From positions 62,001-126,000 of the forward strand of contig NZ_LMOH01000027.1 in the NCBI RefSeq assembly GCF_001423245.1: DNA of 64,000 nt, in the 5' to 3' direction. Position numbers and translations under genes: made by a program. The first letter of the stretch is position 1. Every line of letters begins with the position of its first letter. The notes beneath the pieces are model-generated. The model was not told the DNA's origin. It made no database searches and saw only the letters and a program-made list of their open reading frames with translations. Origin of the DNA: Aureimonas sp. Leaf324 (GTDB taxonomy: Bacteria > Pseudomonadota > Alphaproteobacteria > Rhizobiales > Rhizobiaceae). Positions 56,283 through 64,000 of this stretch are shown one piece after another.

Positions 56283-58202
56283 TCAGAACTCGTCCCAGCT
56301 CTCCTCGCGTGCCGCGTGGGCAGGGGCGGCGCCGCCGCGTCCGATCGGGCGCATCTGCACGACCGGGGCGGACCGGCGGGCGGGGGCGGCGAAGACCGGG
56401 GCCTGGCCGGCGGGGCCGGTCGCGGTGCGGAAGCGCTCGGTGAGGCCTGCGAGTTCGTCGGTCTTGGCCGACAGGCCCTGCGCGGCCGCCGTCGTCTCCT
56501 CGACCATCGCCGCGTTCTGCTGGGTCACCTTGTCCATCTGGTCGGCGGCCACCGACACTTCCTTGAGGCTGATCGCCTGCTCGCGCGCCGCGGTCGCGAT
56601 CTCGCCGACCAGGCGGTTCATCTGGTCGACCTGGACCACGATCTCCTCGATCGAGCGGCCCGACGCCGACACGAGCTCGACGCCGCGCTCGACCTGCGTG
56701 CCGGAGGCGGAAATCAGGCCCTTGATCTCCTTGGCGGCTTCCGCCGAGCGCTGGGCGAGGCCGCGCACCTCCTGTGCGACGACGGCGAAGCCACGTCCCG
56801 CCTCGCCGGCGCGCGCCGCCTCCACGCCCGCGTTCAGGGCGAGGAGGTTGGTCTGGAAGGCGATCTCGTCGATCACGCCGATGATGTTACCGATGCGGGC
56901 CGAGGAGCGCTCGATCTCGCCCATCGCCTCGACGGCGCGCGAGACGATCGCGCCGCCCTTCTCGGCGCTCTTCAACGCCGTGCCGGCGGTCTCCTGGGCC
57001 TGAACGGCGCGCTGCGCCGTCCCGTCGACGCCGCGCGTCACCTGACCGAGCGCCGCGACGGTCTCCTCGAGGTTGGCCGCCTGCTGTTCGGTGCGGTGGG
57101 AGAGATCGCCCGCCGCCGCCGTGATCTGCCCGAGCCCGATGCGGATCGACCCGACCGTGCCGACGACGCTGCCGATGGCCTCGTCGAGCGCGGTGACCGC
57201 CTCATTGAACCGGTGCCGGATCGGCTCGAACTCGGCGGCGACCGCCTCGTTCATGCGCATCGTCAGGTCCGCGGCCGCCAGCCGGTCGAGCGCCGCCTCG
57301 ACGCCGTGCACGAAGACGCGCAGGTCTTCCGCCTTGGCGTTGTCGATCGCGGCCTGTCGGTCGCGGCTCGCCGCCTGCGCCTCGCGGGCCGCCGTCGCTT
57401 CCGCTTCCAGCCGTCGGCGCTCGACGAGGCCGTCCCGGAACACGGCCATCGCGCCCGCGAGGTTGCCGATCTCCTCCCGGCGGTCGGCGAAGGGAATGTC
57501 GACCGTGGTGTCGCCGTCCGCGAGCCGGGTGACGACGCCCGTCATCCGGCGCAAGGGGCGGGCGAGGCTCGTGTAGAGGAACAGCGCCGAGCCGAGCATG
57601 ATGGCGATCGCCGCAAGGCCCATCACGAGCCCGATCCGGCCGGCGCTCGCCACGGTACGCTCCAGTTCCGCCTTGGCGCTCGCGGTGAAGCGACGGGCGT
57701 TGGCGAGCGCTTCGTCGATGGCACCCTGCGTCTGCGCCGCCAGATCGCCCGCGGCGCCGGCCGCCGCCGGCGCGTCCACGGCGCCGGCCGACAGTGCGGC
57801 CCCGCGCGCCACCGCGCTCGCCGCCAGATCGTCCGTGAGACGGCCGAGATTGCGGTCGATCTCGACGAGGACGTCGGGGAGCTTGGCGAGCCGGATCGGC
57901 TCCTGCAGCGCGGCCCGCGCCGCATCGCTCACCGACTTCGTGTCCGAGACGATCGGCGCGAGATCGCCGGCCGCACGAACCTCGGCGACCCGGGCGCGCG
58001 CGATCGCCATGGCCGTCATCGCCGACTTGGCGGCGATGATGCCGTCGAGAATCACCCGCTCGTTGTCGGCCGATCGCGACGCCTCGCGGATGTCGAGGCC
58101 GCTCATCGTCTGGTTCGCGACCATGGCGCCGACCACCGCGATCGCGAGGGCCGACGAGACGACGAGCTTGGCGGTCGCCGTCGTGTTCTGAAGGAATGTC
58201 AT
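56283..58202 (-). CDS. Methyl-accepting chemotaxis protein with CheR-docking tail
   Basis: 639 residues. Membrane helix 1 (about 10-32) and helix 2 (about 190-215) enclose a periplasmic or membrane-proximal sensing helix bundle without a recognised ligand pocket. A HAMP domain follows (about 215-268), then a long coiled coil to the signalling hairpin with [20 protein letters not shown]. The last five residues are SWDEF, matching the xWxxF pentapeptide that binds CheR/CheB in high-abundance receptors. Start 58202 (MTFLQNTT) is the best. No che genes are nearby. Confidence 0.92.
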   Translation of the reverse strand: MTFLQNTTATAKLVVSSALAIAVVGAMVANQTMSGLDIREASRSADNERVILDGIIAAKSAMTAMAIARARVAEVRAAGDLAPIVSDTKSVSDAARAALQEPIRLAKLPDVLVEIDRNLGRLTDDLAASAVARGAALSAGAVDAPAAAGAAGDLAAQTQGAIDEALANARRFTASAKAELERTVASAGRIGLVMGLAAIAIMLGSALFLYTSLARPLRRMTGVVTRLADGDTTVDIPFADRREEIGNLAGAMAVFRDGLVERRRLEAEATAAREAQAASRDRQAAIDNAKAEDLRVFVHGVEAALDRLAAADLTMRMNEAVAAEFEPIRHRFNEAVTALDEAIGSVVGTVGSIRIGLGQITAAAGDLSHRTEQQAANLEETVAALGQVTRGVDGTAQRAVQAQETAGTALKSAEKGGAIVSRAVEAMGEIERSSARIGNIIGVIDEIAFQTNLLALNAGVEAARAGEAGRGFAVVAQEVRGLAQRSAEAAKEIKGLISASGTQVERGVELVSASGRSIEEIVVQVDQMNRLVGEIATAAREQAISLKEVSVAADQMDKVTQQNAAMVEETTAAAQGLSAKTDELAGLTERFRTATGPAGQAPVFAAPARRSAPVVQMRPIGRGGAAPAHAAREESWDEF

Positions 58203-58755
58203 CTCGATGCACCCGAATGCTCGACGCAGGCCCGATGGTCCTGCGGTCCCATGTTCGGGCGGAAACCTGGCAGAGCTCCTGTAACGAATGGTAAAACGCG
58301 CGGGCTCTTCCGCGTTCGGCACAAGACGCTTCGAGCGGCGGTAATAATGCGGCATACCCTCAGGTGGATGATCTGCAACCCCTCGTAACATCTCTCCGTA
58401 GCTGACAGGTAGCCGGATCGTTCTGTTGCGGGAGCTACATCACTTGACCGGCGGCGGCGCGAGATAAAGCGGTGACCGGGCGGGTCAAGACTGCCGGCCG
58501 CCGAAACCGGCCGGCCGTGCAGAGTGACGCGTCTCGTCTGGAACCGATCGAAAACGCGTGGCCCTTCCGCATCACCCCGGGGCGAAAGCGGAGGCGTTGA
58601 CGATCGTCCGCCCGGCCGCGGGGCCTGCGGATCCGGGGAAACGCGTTCGGATCGCCCCGACAGAGCCCACAGCTATATGTTGACTCAATTAGTCATGTTT
58701 TCGTAGCGCAGGAGGATCGGCGGGCGCGAGGGGTGCCGGCCCAACCGTTGCGCGT
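58203..58755. other. 553-base divergent intergenic region
   Basis: No supported gene between the chemoreceptor and the siderophore receptor. Visible: an inverted CTTGACC/GGTCAAG pair (58443-58449 and 58483-58489), a TGACT/AGTCA dyad at 58681-58695, and a perfect AGGAGG at 58710-58715 with no start codon at a usable distance. No riboswitch core (cobalamin, TPP) was seen. Confidence 0.5.
58681..58695. promoter_or_regulatory. 15-bp inverted repeat in the siderophore receptor promoter
   Basis: TGACT, CAATT, AGTCA: five-base arms forming a dyad, lying 61 bases before the receptor start, with TTGACT usable as a -35 element. It is AT-rich within a GC-rich gap. It may be an operator for an iron regulator or for the AraC protein encoded after the receptor. 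It does not match Fur, RirA or Irr consensus sites well. Confidence 0.35.
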
Positions 58756-60945
58756 GTGTCCATGGTCCGTTCGAATCCCGCCCGCTCCCGCTCGATCCGT
58801 CCGCTTCTCCGGGCGACCACCGGCCTCGTGGTCCTGTCCGGTTCCCCGGCGCTGGCGCAGGAGATCGTGCTCGATACGGTGACGATCGAGACCGGCGGCG
58901 AGGGCGCGAGGACGGACGGGTCGCTGAGCGCGGCCGGCGGCGGCGTCGCGGGAGCATCGGCGGACGGGTTCCGCACGGACGGCTACGTCACGCAGACGAC
59001 GCGCTCGGCCACCAAGACCGACACGCCGCTGGTGCGCGTGCCGCAGTCGGTCTCGGTGGTCACGGAGGAGCAGCTCGACGACCGCAACCCGCAGACGCTC
59101 AGCGACGCCGTCGGCTACACGCCGGGCGTGCGGATCGGCGCCTACGGGCTCGACCCGCGCTTCGACGCCTTCTTCATCCGCGGCCTTCCCGCGACCTATA
59201 CCGGCATCTTCCGCGACGGGTTGCGCGAGTTCAACATCGGCTTCTCGACCTTCGACATCGAACCTTACGGGCTCGAAGGCCTGTCGATCCTGAAGGGCCC
59301 GGCGGCCGGTCTCTACGGCTCGTCGAATGCCGGCGGCATCGTCGACCTGCGCTCCAAGCGCCCGACGCGGGCCGCCGCGCGCGAGGTGGAGGCGCAGGTC
59401 GGCTCGAACAGCCGCGTCCAGCTCAACATGGACGCGTCGGGACCGCTCGGATCGTCCGAGACGGCCTTCTACCGCGTCACCGGCGTCGCGCGCAACGCGG
59501 ACTCCGACTATCCCTTCGCCTCCGACGACCGGCTGATGGTGGCGCCGGCCTTCACCTGGACGCCCGACGCCGACACCTCGCTGACGATCCTCGGCGAACT
59601 CCAGCGCTCGCGCTCCGGCGGCACCTTCGCCTATGTCAATGACGGCACGCGCGTGACCGACGTCGCGGCGGGCGATCCGTCCTTCAACGATCTCGACCAG
59701 AGCCAGGGCCGCCTCGGCTTCGAACTGGAACAGCGCCTCGACGAGACCGTCACCTTCCGCCAGAAGGCGCGCGTCCAGAGCCTCGACGTCTACGGCGAAT
59801 ATGCCTACGCGATCGGCGGCCCGCAGAACGGCATCGTCAACCGCGGCGCGGGCAATGTCGACCAGACGTTGAAGGGCGTCGTGTCCGACACGCAGCTCGA
59901 GGCGCGGTTCGACACGGGGCCGCTCGGCCATACGCTGCTGGGCGGCGTCGATGCGTCCTATGCCGAGTACACCAACCTCGAAGGCTACGGCGCGGCGCCC
60001 TCGCTCCTCTTCGCCGCCCCGCGCTACGACACGGCGATCGCGACGCCCGCCTACTCCGTCGCGGCCTCGCAGGACCAGTCACAGGTCGGCCTCTACCTCC
60101 AGGACGAGATCGCCTACGACCGCTTCACCCTGACGCTCGGCGGACGGCACGACTGGGTCTGGACGGACACCGCGTCGGGCACGCCCGACGCGCTCGCCAA
60201 CCAGCCGGAGCAGAAGGATTCGGAGTTCTCCGGCCGCGTCGGCCTGTCCTATCTCTTCGACGGCGGCGTCGCGCCGTATGTGAGCTACGCCACCGCCTTT
60301 GCACCCAACATCGGCACGAACACGGCGGGCGAGGCCTTCGTGCCGACCACGGCCGAGCAGTGGGAAGCCGGCGTGAAGTACCAGATCCCCGGCTGGAACA
60401 CGCTCCTGACGGCCGCCGTCTTCGACATCACGCAGGAGAACGGCGTCTTCTTCGACGTGAACCCGCTGACCGGCACCAACGAGCAGGTGCAGCGCGGCGA
60501 ATTGCGCTCGCGCGGGGTGGAGCTGGAGGCGACGGCCTTGCTCGCGGCGGGCCTCAACGCCACGCTCGCCTACGCCTATACCGACCTCGAGATCGTCGAA
60601 GGGACGGCGGCCACCACCGGCAACACCCTGTCCTCGACGCCGCGCCACACGGTCTCGCTCTGGGCGGACTACACCGTGCCGTCGGGCGCGGCCGAAGGGC
60701 TCGGGTTCGGCGCGGGGCTGCGCTACCTGTCGTCGAGCTTCGGCGACGACGAGAACACGTTCAAAAACGACGCGCGCGTCTTCATCGACGCGACCGCCCA
60801 TTACGACGTGCCCGCGGTCGAGGGTCTTCGCATCCAGGTGAACGCCACCAACCTCTTCGGCGAGGATGCGCAGATCTGCTCGTCCGGCTTCTGCTACAAG
60901 GAGCCCGAGCGCAACGTCATCGGCTCGGTGCGCTACCGGTTCTGA
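58756..60945 (+). CDS. TonB-dependent siderophore receptor
   Basis: Outer-membrane ferric-siderophore transporter, about 729 residues from GTG 58756 (ATG 58762 is two codons later). Signal peptide ends ALA-QE (about 35). The plug domain (about 80-215) starts with VRVPQSVSVVTEEQL and has GLEGLSILKGPAAGLYGSSN. The 22-strand barrel ends in RNVIGSVRYRF, with two cysteines shortly before (CSSGFC), as in FhuA-like receptors. An AraC gene follows and may control it. The TonB system is not in the window. Confidence 0.94.
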   Translation: MSMVRSNPARSRSIRPLLRATTGLVVLSGSPALAQEIVLDTVTIETGGEGARTDGSLSAAGGGVAGASADGFRTDGYVTQTTRSATKTDTPLVRVPQSVSVVTEEQLDDRNPQTLSDAVGYTPGVRIGAYGLDPRFDAFFIRGLPATYTGIFRDGLREFNIGFSTFDIEPYGLEGLSILKGPAAGLYGSSNAGGIVDLRSKRPTRAAAREVEAQVGSNSRVQLNMDASGPLGSSETAFYRVTGVARNADSDYPFASDDRLMVAPAFTWTPDADTSLTILGELQRSRSGGTFAYVNDGTRVTDVAAGDPSFNDLDQSQGRLGFELEQRLDETVTFRQKARVQSLDVYGEYAYAIGGPQNGIVNRGAGNVDQTLKGVVSDTQLEARFDTGPLGHTLLGGVDASYAEYTNLEGYGAAPSLLFAAPRYDTAIATPAYSVAASQDQSQVGLYLQDEIAYDRFTLTLGGRHDWVWTDTASGTPDALANQPEQKDSEFSGRVGLSYLFDGGVAPYVSYATAFAPNIGTNTAGEAFVPTTAEQWEAGVKYQIPGWNTLLTAAVFDITQENGVFFDVNPLTGTNEQVQRGELRSRGVELEATALLAAGLNATLAYAYTDLEIVEGTAATTGNTLSSTPRHTVSLWADYTVPSGAAEGLGFGAGLRYLSSSFGDDENTFKNDARVFIDATAHYDVPAVEGLRIQVNATNLFGEDAQICSSGFCYKEPERNVIGSVRYRF

Positions 60946-61194
60946 ACCCTCTCCGACGACGGGCGGTCCCGCGACCTCTGCGGGACTGCCACGATGCCGC
61001 AGCGGCGGGCGTTCTGCCTGCCGCTTAAGCGTTTTCGACAGGTTCGGGCATCATGACCGTCACGATCGACAAAAAAATATCGTCGTTACGGAAAGCCGGA
61101 GGTAGCTAAGCATCCGCCGACGGTCTTAACTCCGAAGCTGCAGAGTGCGGGGAACACGCGCCTGCAAAGGGAGATACGGCCGGGAGGAGACGGC

Positions 61195-62079
61195 ATGCAT
61201 CCAGACCTGGAACTCGTCCAGATCCGGCAGGGAGAGGCGTTCAAGGCCTGGACGCACGGCTATCCCTTCCACACGGTCCGCTGGCACTTCCACCCCGAAT
61301 ACGAAATCCACCACGTCGTCGAGACGCGGGGCAACTATTTCGTCGGCGACTTCATCGGCGAGTTCGAGCCGGGCAATCTCGTGCTCACCGGGCCGAACCT
61401 CCCGCACAACTGGGTGAGCGACGTCGCGCCGGATGCCGAGATTCCGCTGCGCTGCCGGATCGTCCAGTTCTCCGAGAGCTTCGTCGAGGAGACGACGCGC
61501 GCGCTGCCGGAGTTCGCGGCGGCCGCTCCGCTCCTGGCCTCCAGCCGGCGCGGCGTCCTGTTCTCGCCCGACACCGCCGCAGCCGCCGGTCCGATCCTCG
61601 CCGAGATGGTCGAGGCGAGCGGCTTCCGCCGCCTGTCGCTCTTCATGGCGCTGATGGACGTCCTGACGGCGGCCGAGGACGCGCGCCCGCTCACCAGCGC
61701 CGACTACCTGCCGGACCCGTCGGGCTTCATGAGCGGGGGCATCAACGAGGCGCTGGCCTTCATCAACCGGCACCTGACGGAGGAGTTCTCGGAGCGCGAC
61801 CTCGCCGCCATCTCCGGGCGCAGCCCCTCGACCTTCAGCCGCGCCTTCCGGCGGCACACCGGCATGACGCTGGTCAGCTACGTCAACCGGCTGCGCATCA
61901 ACCTCGCCTGCCAGCTCCTCACCAGCGACCCGACCCGCGCGATCACCGACATCTGCTTCGCCGCGGGCTACAACAACGTGTCGAACTTCAACCGCCAGTT
62001 CCTGCTGCAGAAGGGGATGACGCCGACGCGGTTCCGTAATCTGTCGCAGCGAAACCAGACCCTGTCCTACGCCGCCTGA
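61195..62079 (+). CDS. AraC family transcriptional regulator
   Basis: 294 residues. The N-terminal cupin-like sensing domain has WHFHPEYEIHHVV and GNLVLTGPNLPHNW (about 30-75). The C-terminal double helix-turn-helix lies at about 185-285 (SERDLAAISGRSPSTFSRAFRR and DICFAAGYNNVSNFNRQF). A strong GGGAGGAG ribosome binding site precedes ATG 61195. Such regulators with a sugar ABC transporter directly after usually control it; the gap to the binding-protein gene is 121 bases. Confidence 0.93.
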   Translation: MHPDLELVQIRQGEAFKAWTHGYPFHTVRWHFHPEYEIHHVVETRGNYFVGDFIGEFEPGNLVLTGPNLPHNWVSDVAPDAEIPLRCRIVQFSESFVEETTRALPEFAAAAPLLASSRRGVLFSPDTAAAAGPILAEMVEASGFRRLSLFMALMDVLTAAEDARPLTSADYLPDPSGFMSGGINEALAFINRHLTEEFSERDLAAISGRSPSTFSRAFRRHTGMTLVSYVNRLRINLACQLLTSDPTRAITDICFAAGYNNVSNFNRQFLLQKGMTPTRFRNLSQRNQTLSYAA

Positions 62080-62200
62080 CGCGGCGCGGGACGAGCCGAT
62101 CGGCGGGCGGGGCTCCGGTCCCGGTCCCGCCGCCACAGGGCCCTTCGCGCGTGCCCCGAACGCCGAACTCGAAGACCATCAAAACCCAAGGGAGACGATC

Positions 62201-63250
62201 ATGACTGTTTCGATGCGCCATGGCGGCCTTGCCGTCCTCGCCCTCGGCCTTCTGGCCGGCACCGCTTCGGCCCGCGCGGCCGACGCCACCGTCGCCTTCC
62301 TGATGCCCGACCAGGGCTCGACGCGCTACGAGGAGCGTGACTTCCCCGGCTTCAAGAACGAGATGGCGAAGCTCTGCCCGGATTGCACCGTGGTCTACCA
62401 GAACGCCAACGGCGACGCCGCGCTTCAGCAGCAGCAGTTCAACTCGGTGATCGCGCAAGGGGCGACCGTCGTGGTGCTCGACCCCGTCGATTCCAGCGCC
62501 GCCGCCTCGCTGGTGCAGCAGGCCCAGTCCCAGGACGTCAAGGTCATCGCCTACGACCGCCCGATCCCAGCGACGCCCGCCGACTACTACGTGTCCTTCG
62601 ACAACAAGGCGATCGGCCAGGCGATCGCGCAGTCGCTGGTCGACCACCTGAAGGCCAAGGGCGTGCCGGACGGCTCGGGCGTCCTGCAGATCAACGGCTC
62701 GCCGACCGACGCGGCGGCCGGCCTCATCCGCGACGGCATCGACGCCGCGCTCGACGCCTCGCCCTACAAGACGCTCGCCGAGTTCGACACGCCGGAATGG
62801 GCGCCGCCCGAGGCCCAGCAGTGGACGAGCGGCCAGATCACCCGCTACGGCGCCGACATCAAGGGCGTGGTCGCGGCCAACGACGGCACCGGCGGCGGCG
62901 CCATCGCGGCTTTCAAGGCGGCCGGCGTCGAGCCGGTTCCGCCGGTGACGGGCAACGACGCGACCACGGCCGCGCTCCAGCTGATCATCGCGGGCGACCA
63001 GTACAACACGATCTCCAAGCCCTCCGAGATCGTGGCCGCGGCCGCCGCCAACATCGCCTTCAAGTTCATCTCCGGCGAGAAGCCGGAAGCCAAGACGACG
63101 CTCTACAACACGCCGTCCGAGCTCTTCGTGCCGCTCGTCATCACCCGCGAGAACATCAAGGCCGAGATCTTCGACAAGAACATCACGCCGGCCTCCACCG
63201 TCTGCACCGGCGACTACGCCGCCGGCTGCAAGGAACTGGGCATCCAGTAA
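62201..63250 (+). CDS. Sugar ABC transporter substrate-binding protein (XylF-like)
   Basis: Periplasmic sugar-binding protein, 349 residues with a signal peptide (cleaved near ARA-AD, 27). It belongs to the Peripla_BP_4 family: FLMPDQGSTRYEERDFPGF, VLDPVDSSAAASLVQQA, VIAYDRPI and VVAANDGTGGGAIAAFKAAG are the XylF/ChvE pattern. The segment ITRYGADIKG is typical of the xylose branch, but the sugar is not proven. First transporter gene after the AraC regulator; a hairpin separates it from the ATPase gene. Confidence 0.9.
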   Translation: MTVSMRHGGLAVLALGLLAGTASARAADATVAFLMPDQGSTRYEERDFPGFKNEMAKLCPDCTVVYQNANGDAALQQQQFNSVIAQGATVVVLDPVDSSAAASLVQQAQSQDVKVIAYDRPIPATPADYYVSFDNKAIGQAIAQSLVDHLKAKGVPDGSGVLQINGSPTDAAAGLIRDGIDAALDASPYKTLAEFDTPEWAPPEAQQWTSGQITRYGADIKGVVAANDGTGGGAIAAFKAAGVEPVPPVTGNDATTAALQLIIAGDQYNTISKPSEIVAAAAANIAFKFISGEKPEAKTTLYNTPSELFVPLVITRENIKAEIFDKNITPASTVCTGDYAAGCKELGIQ

Positions 63251-63265
63251 GCCCCATGCGAACCC

Positions 63266-63293
63266 GCCGGTCGCCCGTTCCCGGGCGGCCGGC
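63266..63293 (+). other. Intercistronic hairpin between binding protein and ATPase
   Basis: A 12-base-pair stem with one T-G wobble (63266-63277 with 63282-63293) and a TTCC loop, no T-run. In similar operons such hairpins protect the binding-protein message from 3-prime decay, giving much more binding protein than ATPase. Confidence 0.7.
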
Positions 63294-63323
63294 TCCTGTT
63301 CCATTCCAAGGGAGGCCCGGCTC

Positions 63324-64000
63324 ATGGCCGATCATGCCGACCGCTCCCTGCCCGCCCGTTCGGGCGGCCGCGAGCCGGTCATCTCGCTTCGCAACGTATC
63401 CAAGAACTTCGGCGCGGTCTCGGCGCTGACCGACATCGAGCTCGACGTCTATCCCGGCGAGGTCGTGGCGCTGGTCGGCGACAACGGCGCGGGCAAGTCG
63501 ACGCTGGTCAAGGTCCTGGCCGGCGTCCACCAGCCTTCGTCGGGCACGATCCGCTTCGACGGCAAGGAGGTCGCCCTGTCGAGCCCATCCTCGGCGCTCG
63601 ACCTCGGCATCGCGACCGTGTTCCAGGACCTCGCCCTTTGCGAGAACCTCGATGTCGTCGCCAACATCTATCTCGGGCGCGAGGACAACCCCTGGAAGCT
63701 CGACGAGGTCGCGATGGAGGTCCGCGCCTGGACGCTCCTCAACGAGCTCGCGGCGCGCATTCCCTCCGTGCGCGAGCCGGTCGCCTCCCTTTCGGGTGGC
63801 CAGCGCCAGACGGTCGCGATCGCCCGCTCGCTGCTCCTCGAGCCCAAGCTCATCATGCTCGACGAGCCGACCGCGGCGCTCGGTGTCGCCCAGACCGCCG
63901 AGGTCCTCAACCTCATCGAGCGCGTGCGCGACCGCGGGCTCGGCGTCATCGTGATCTCGCACAACATGGACGACGTGCGCGCGGTGGCGGACCGCATCGT
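63324..64000 (+). CDS. Sugar ABC transporter ATP-binding protein, 3-prime end outside window
   Basis: First 225 codons of an ABC ATPase; runs off the right edge. Residues: Walker A GDNGAGKST, signature LSGGQRQTVAIA, Walker B LIMLDEP and switch His in ISHNMDD. It begins MADHADRSLP with AGGGAGG upstream. It pairs with the upstream sugar-binding protein. Whether a second ATPase domain follows (as in XylG) cannot be seen; single-domain forms such as FrcA also exist. Confidence 0.9.
   Translation, partial: MADHADRSLPARSGGREPVISLRNVSKNFGAVSALTDIELDVYPGEVVALVGDNGAGKSTLVKVLAGVHQPSSGTIRFDGKEVALSSPSSALDLGIATVFQDLALCENLDVVANIYLGREDNPWKLDEVAMEVRAWTLLNELAARIPSVREPVASLSGGQRQTVAIARSLLLEPKLIMLDEPTAALGVAQTAEVLNLIERVRDRGLGVIVISHNMDDVRAVADRI

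Noticed and set aside
58443..58489. CTTGACC/GGTCAAG inverted repeat as a possible insertion-sequence end
   Set aside because: Arms are only seven bases, spaced by 33, with no transposase and no flanking target duplication.
58524..58706. Possible 60-residue protein in the gap before the siderophore receptor
   Set aside because: No ribosome binding site, an odd composition and overlap with the promoter dyad; more likely non-coding.

Overview
The window is a continuous stretch of high-GC chromosome from an alphaproteobacterium, most likely order Hyphomicrobiales (Rhizobiales). The evidence is the gene set and its groupings: ffh-rpsP-rimM, def-fmt-truA, dapE/dapD, argB with a neighbouring pyrimidine nucleotidase, ftsK-lolA-xth, a rhizobial type flagellin, a znuABC-zur block, and regulatory sites of alphaproteobacterial type (a parS-like palindrome and a full CtrA box). 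The genus cannot be fixed from the sequence alone. No rRNA, tRNA, insertion sequence, prophage or CRISPR array was recognised. GC-rich third positions are nearly uniform; the clear exception is the middle of the flagellin gene.

Layout. 1-1.1 kb: a TetR repressor and the first codons of the gene it probably controls. 1.5-5.7 kb: ffh, rpsP and rimM, with a parS-like site between rpsP and rimM, then a membrane protein carrying a 23-unit Glu-Ala repeat where trmD would be expected. 5.7-13.3 kb: galE, a membrane-anchored EEP-fold phosphoesterase, a Tat-exported PhoX phosphatase behind a PHO box, a PRC-barrel-like protein, a peptidoglycan-binding serine protease and rmuC. 13.4-25.5 kb: housekeeping and lysine/arginine genes (def, fmt, truA, dapE, dapD, argB) mixed with a lytic transglycosylase, a LOG-type protein, a BON protein, a HAD nucleotidase and an OprP-like porin.

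25.7-35.1 kb: an outer-membrane barrel protein, a large hybrid histidine kinase, a fumarylacetoacetate-hydrolase-fold enzyme, an 836-residue flagellin with four internal modules, and a phytase-like esterase. 35.1-38.5 kb: a zinc-uptake operon (a 40-residue membrane ORF, znuC, znuB, znuA, zur) read leftward from a promoter with a Zur-like operator. 38.7-46.4 kb: opgH, ureidoglycine aminohydrolase, an aldo/keto reductase, a GAF histidine kinase just after a 12-G tract, a GH13 enzyme and an Lrp regulator.

46.5-64 kb: alr-dadA (D-alanine catabolism, divergent from the Lrp gene), a small acetyltransferase, ftsK behind a CtrA box, a membrane protein, lolA, a small lipoprotein, a fluoroacetate-dehalogenase-like hydrolase, xth, a chemoreceptor with a CheR-docking tail, a TonB-dependent siderophore receptor, an AraC regulator and the start of a sugar ABC transporter that runs off the right edge. 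Together the genes suggest a free-living or plant-associated motile bacterium that scavenges phosphate, zinc, iron and sugars. No clearly new multi-gene system was found; the best leads are the regulatory sites, the modular flagellin, the dehalogenase-like enzyme, the repeat protein and the overlapping small genes.
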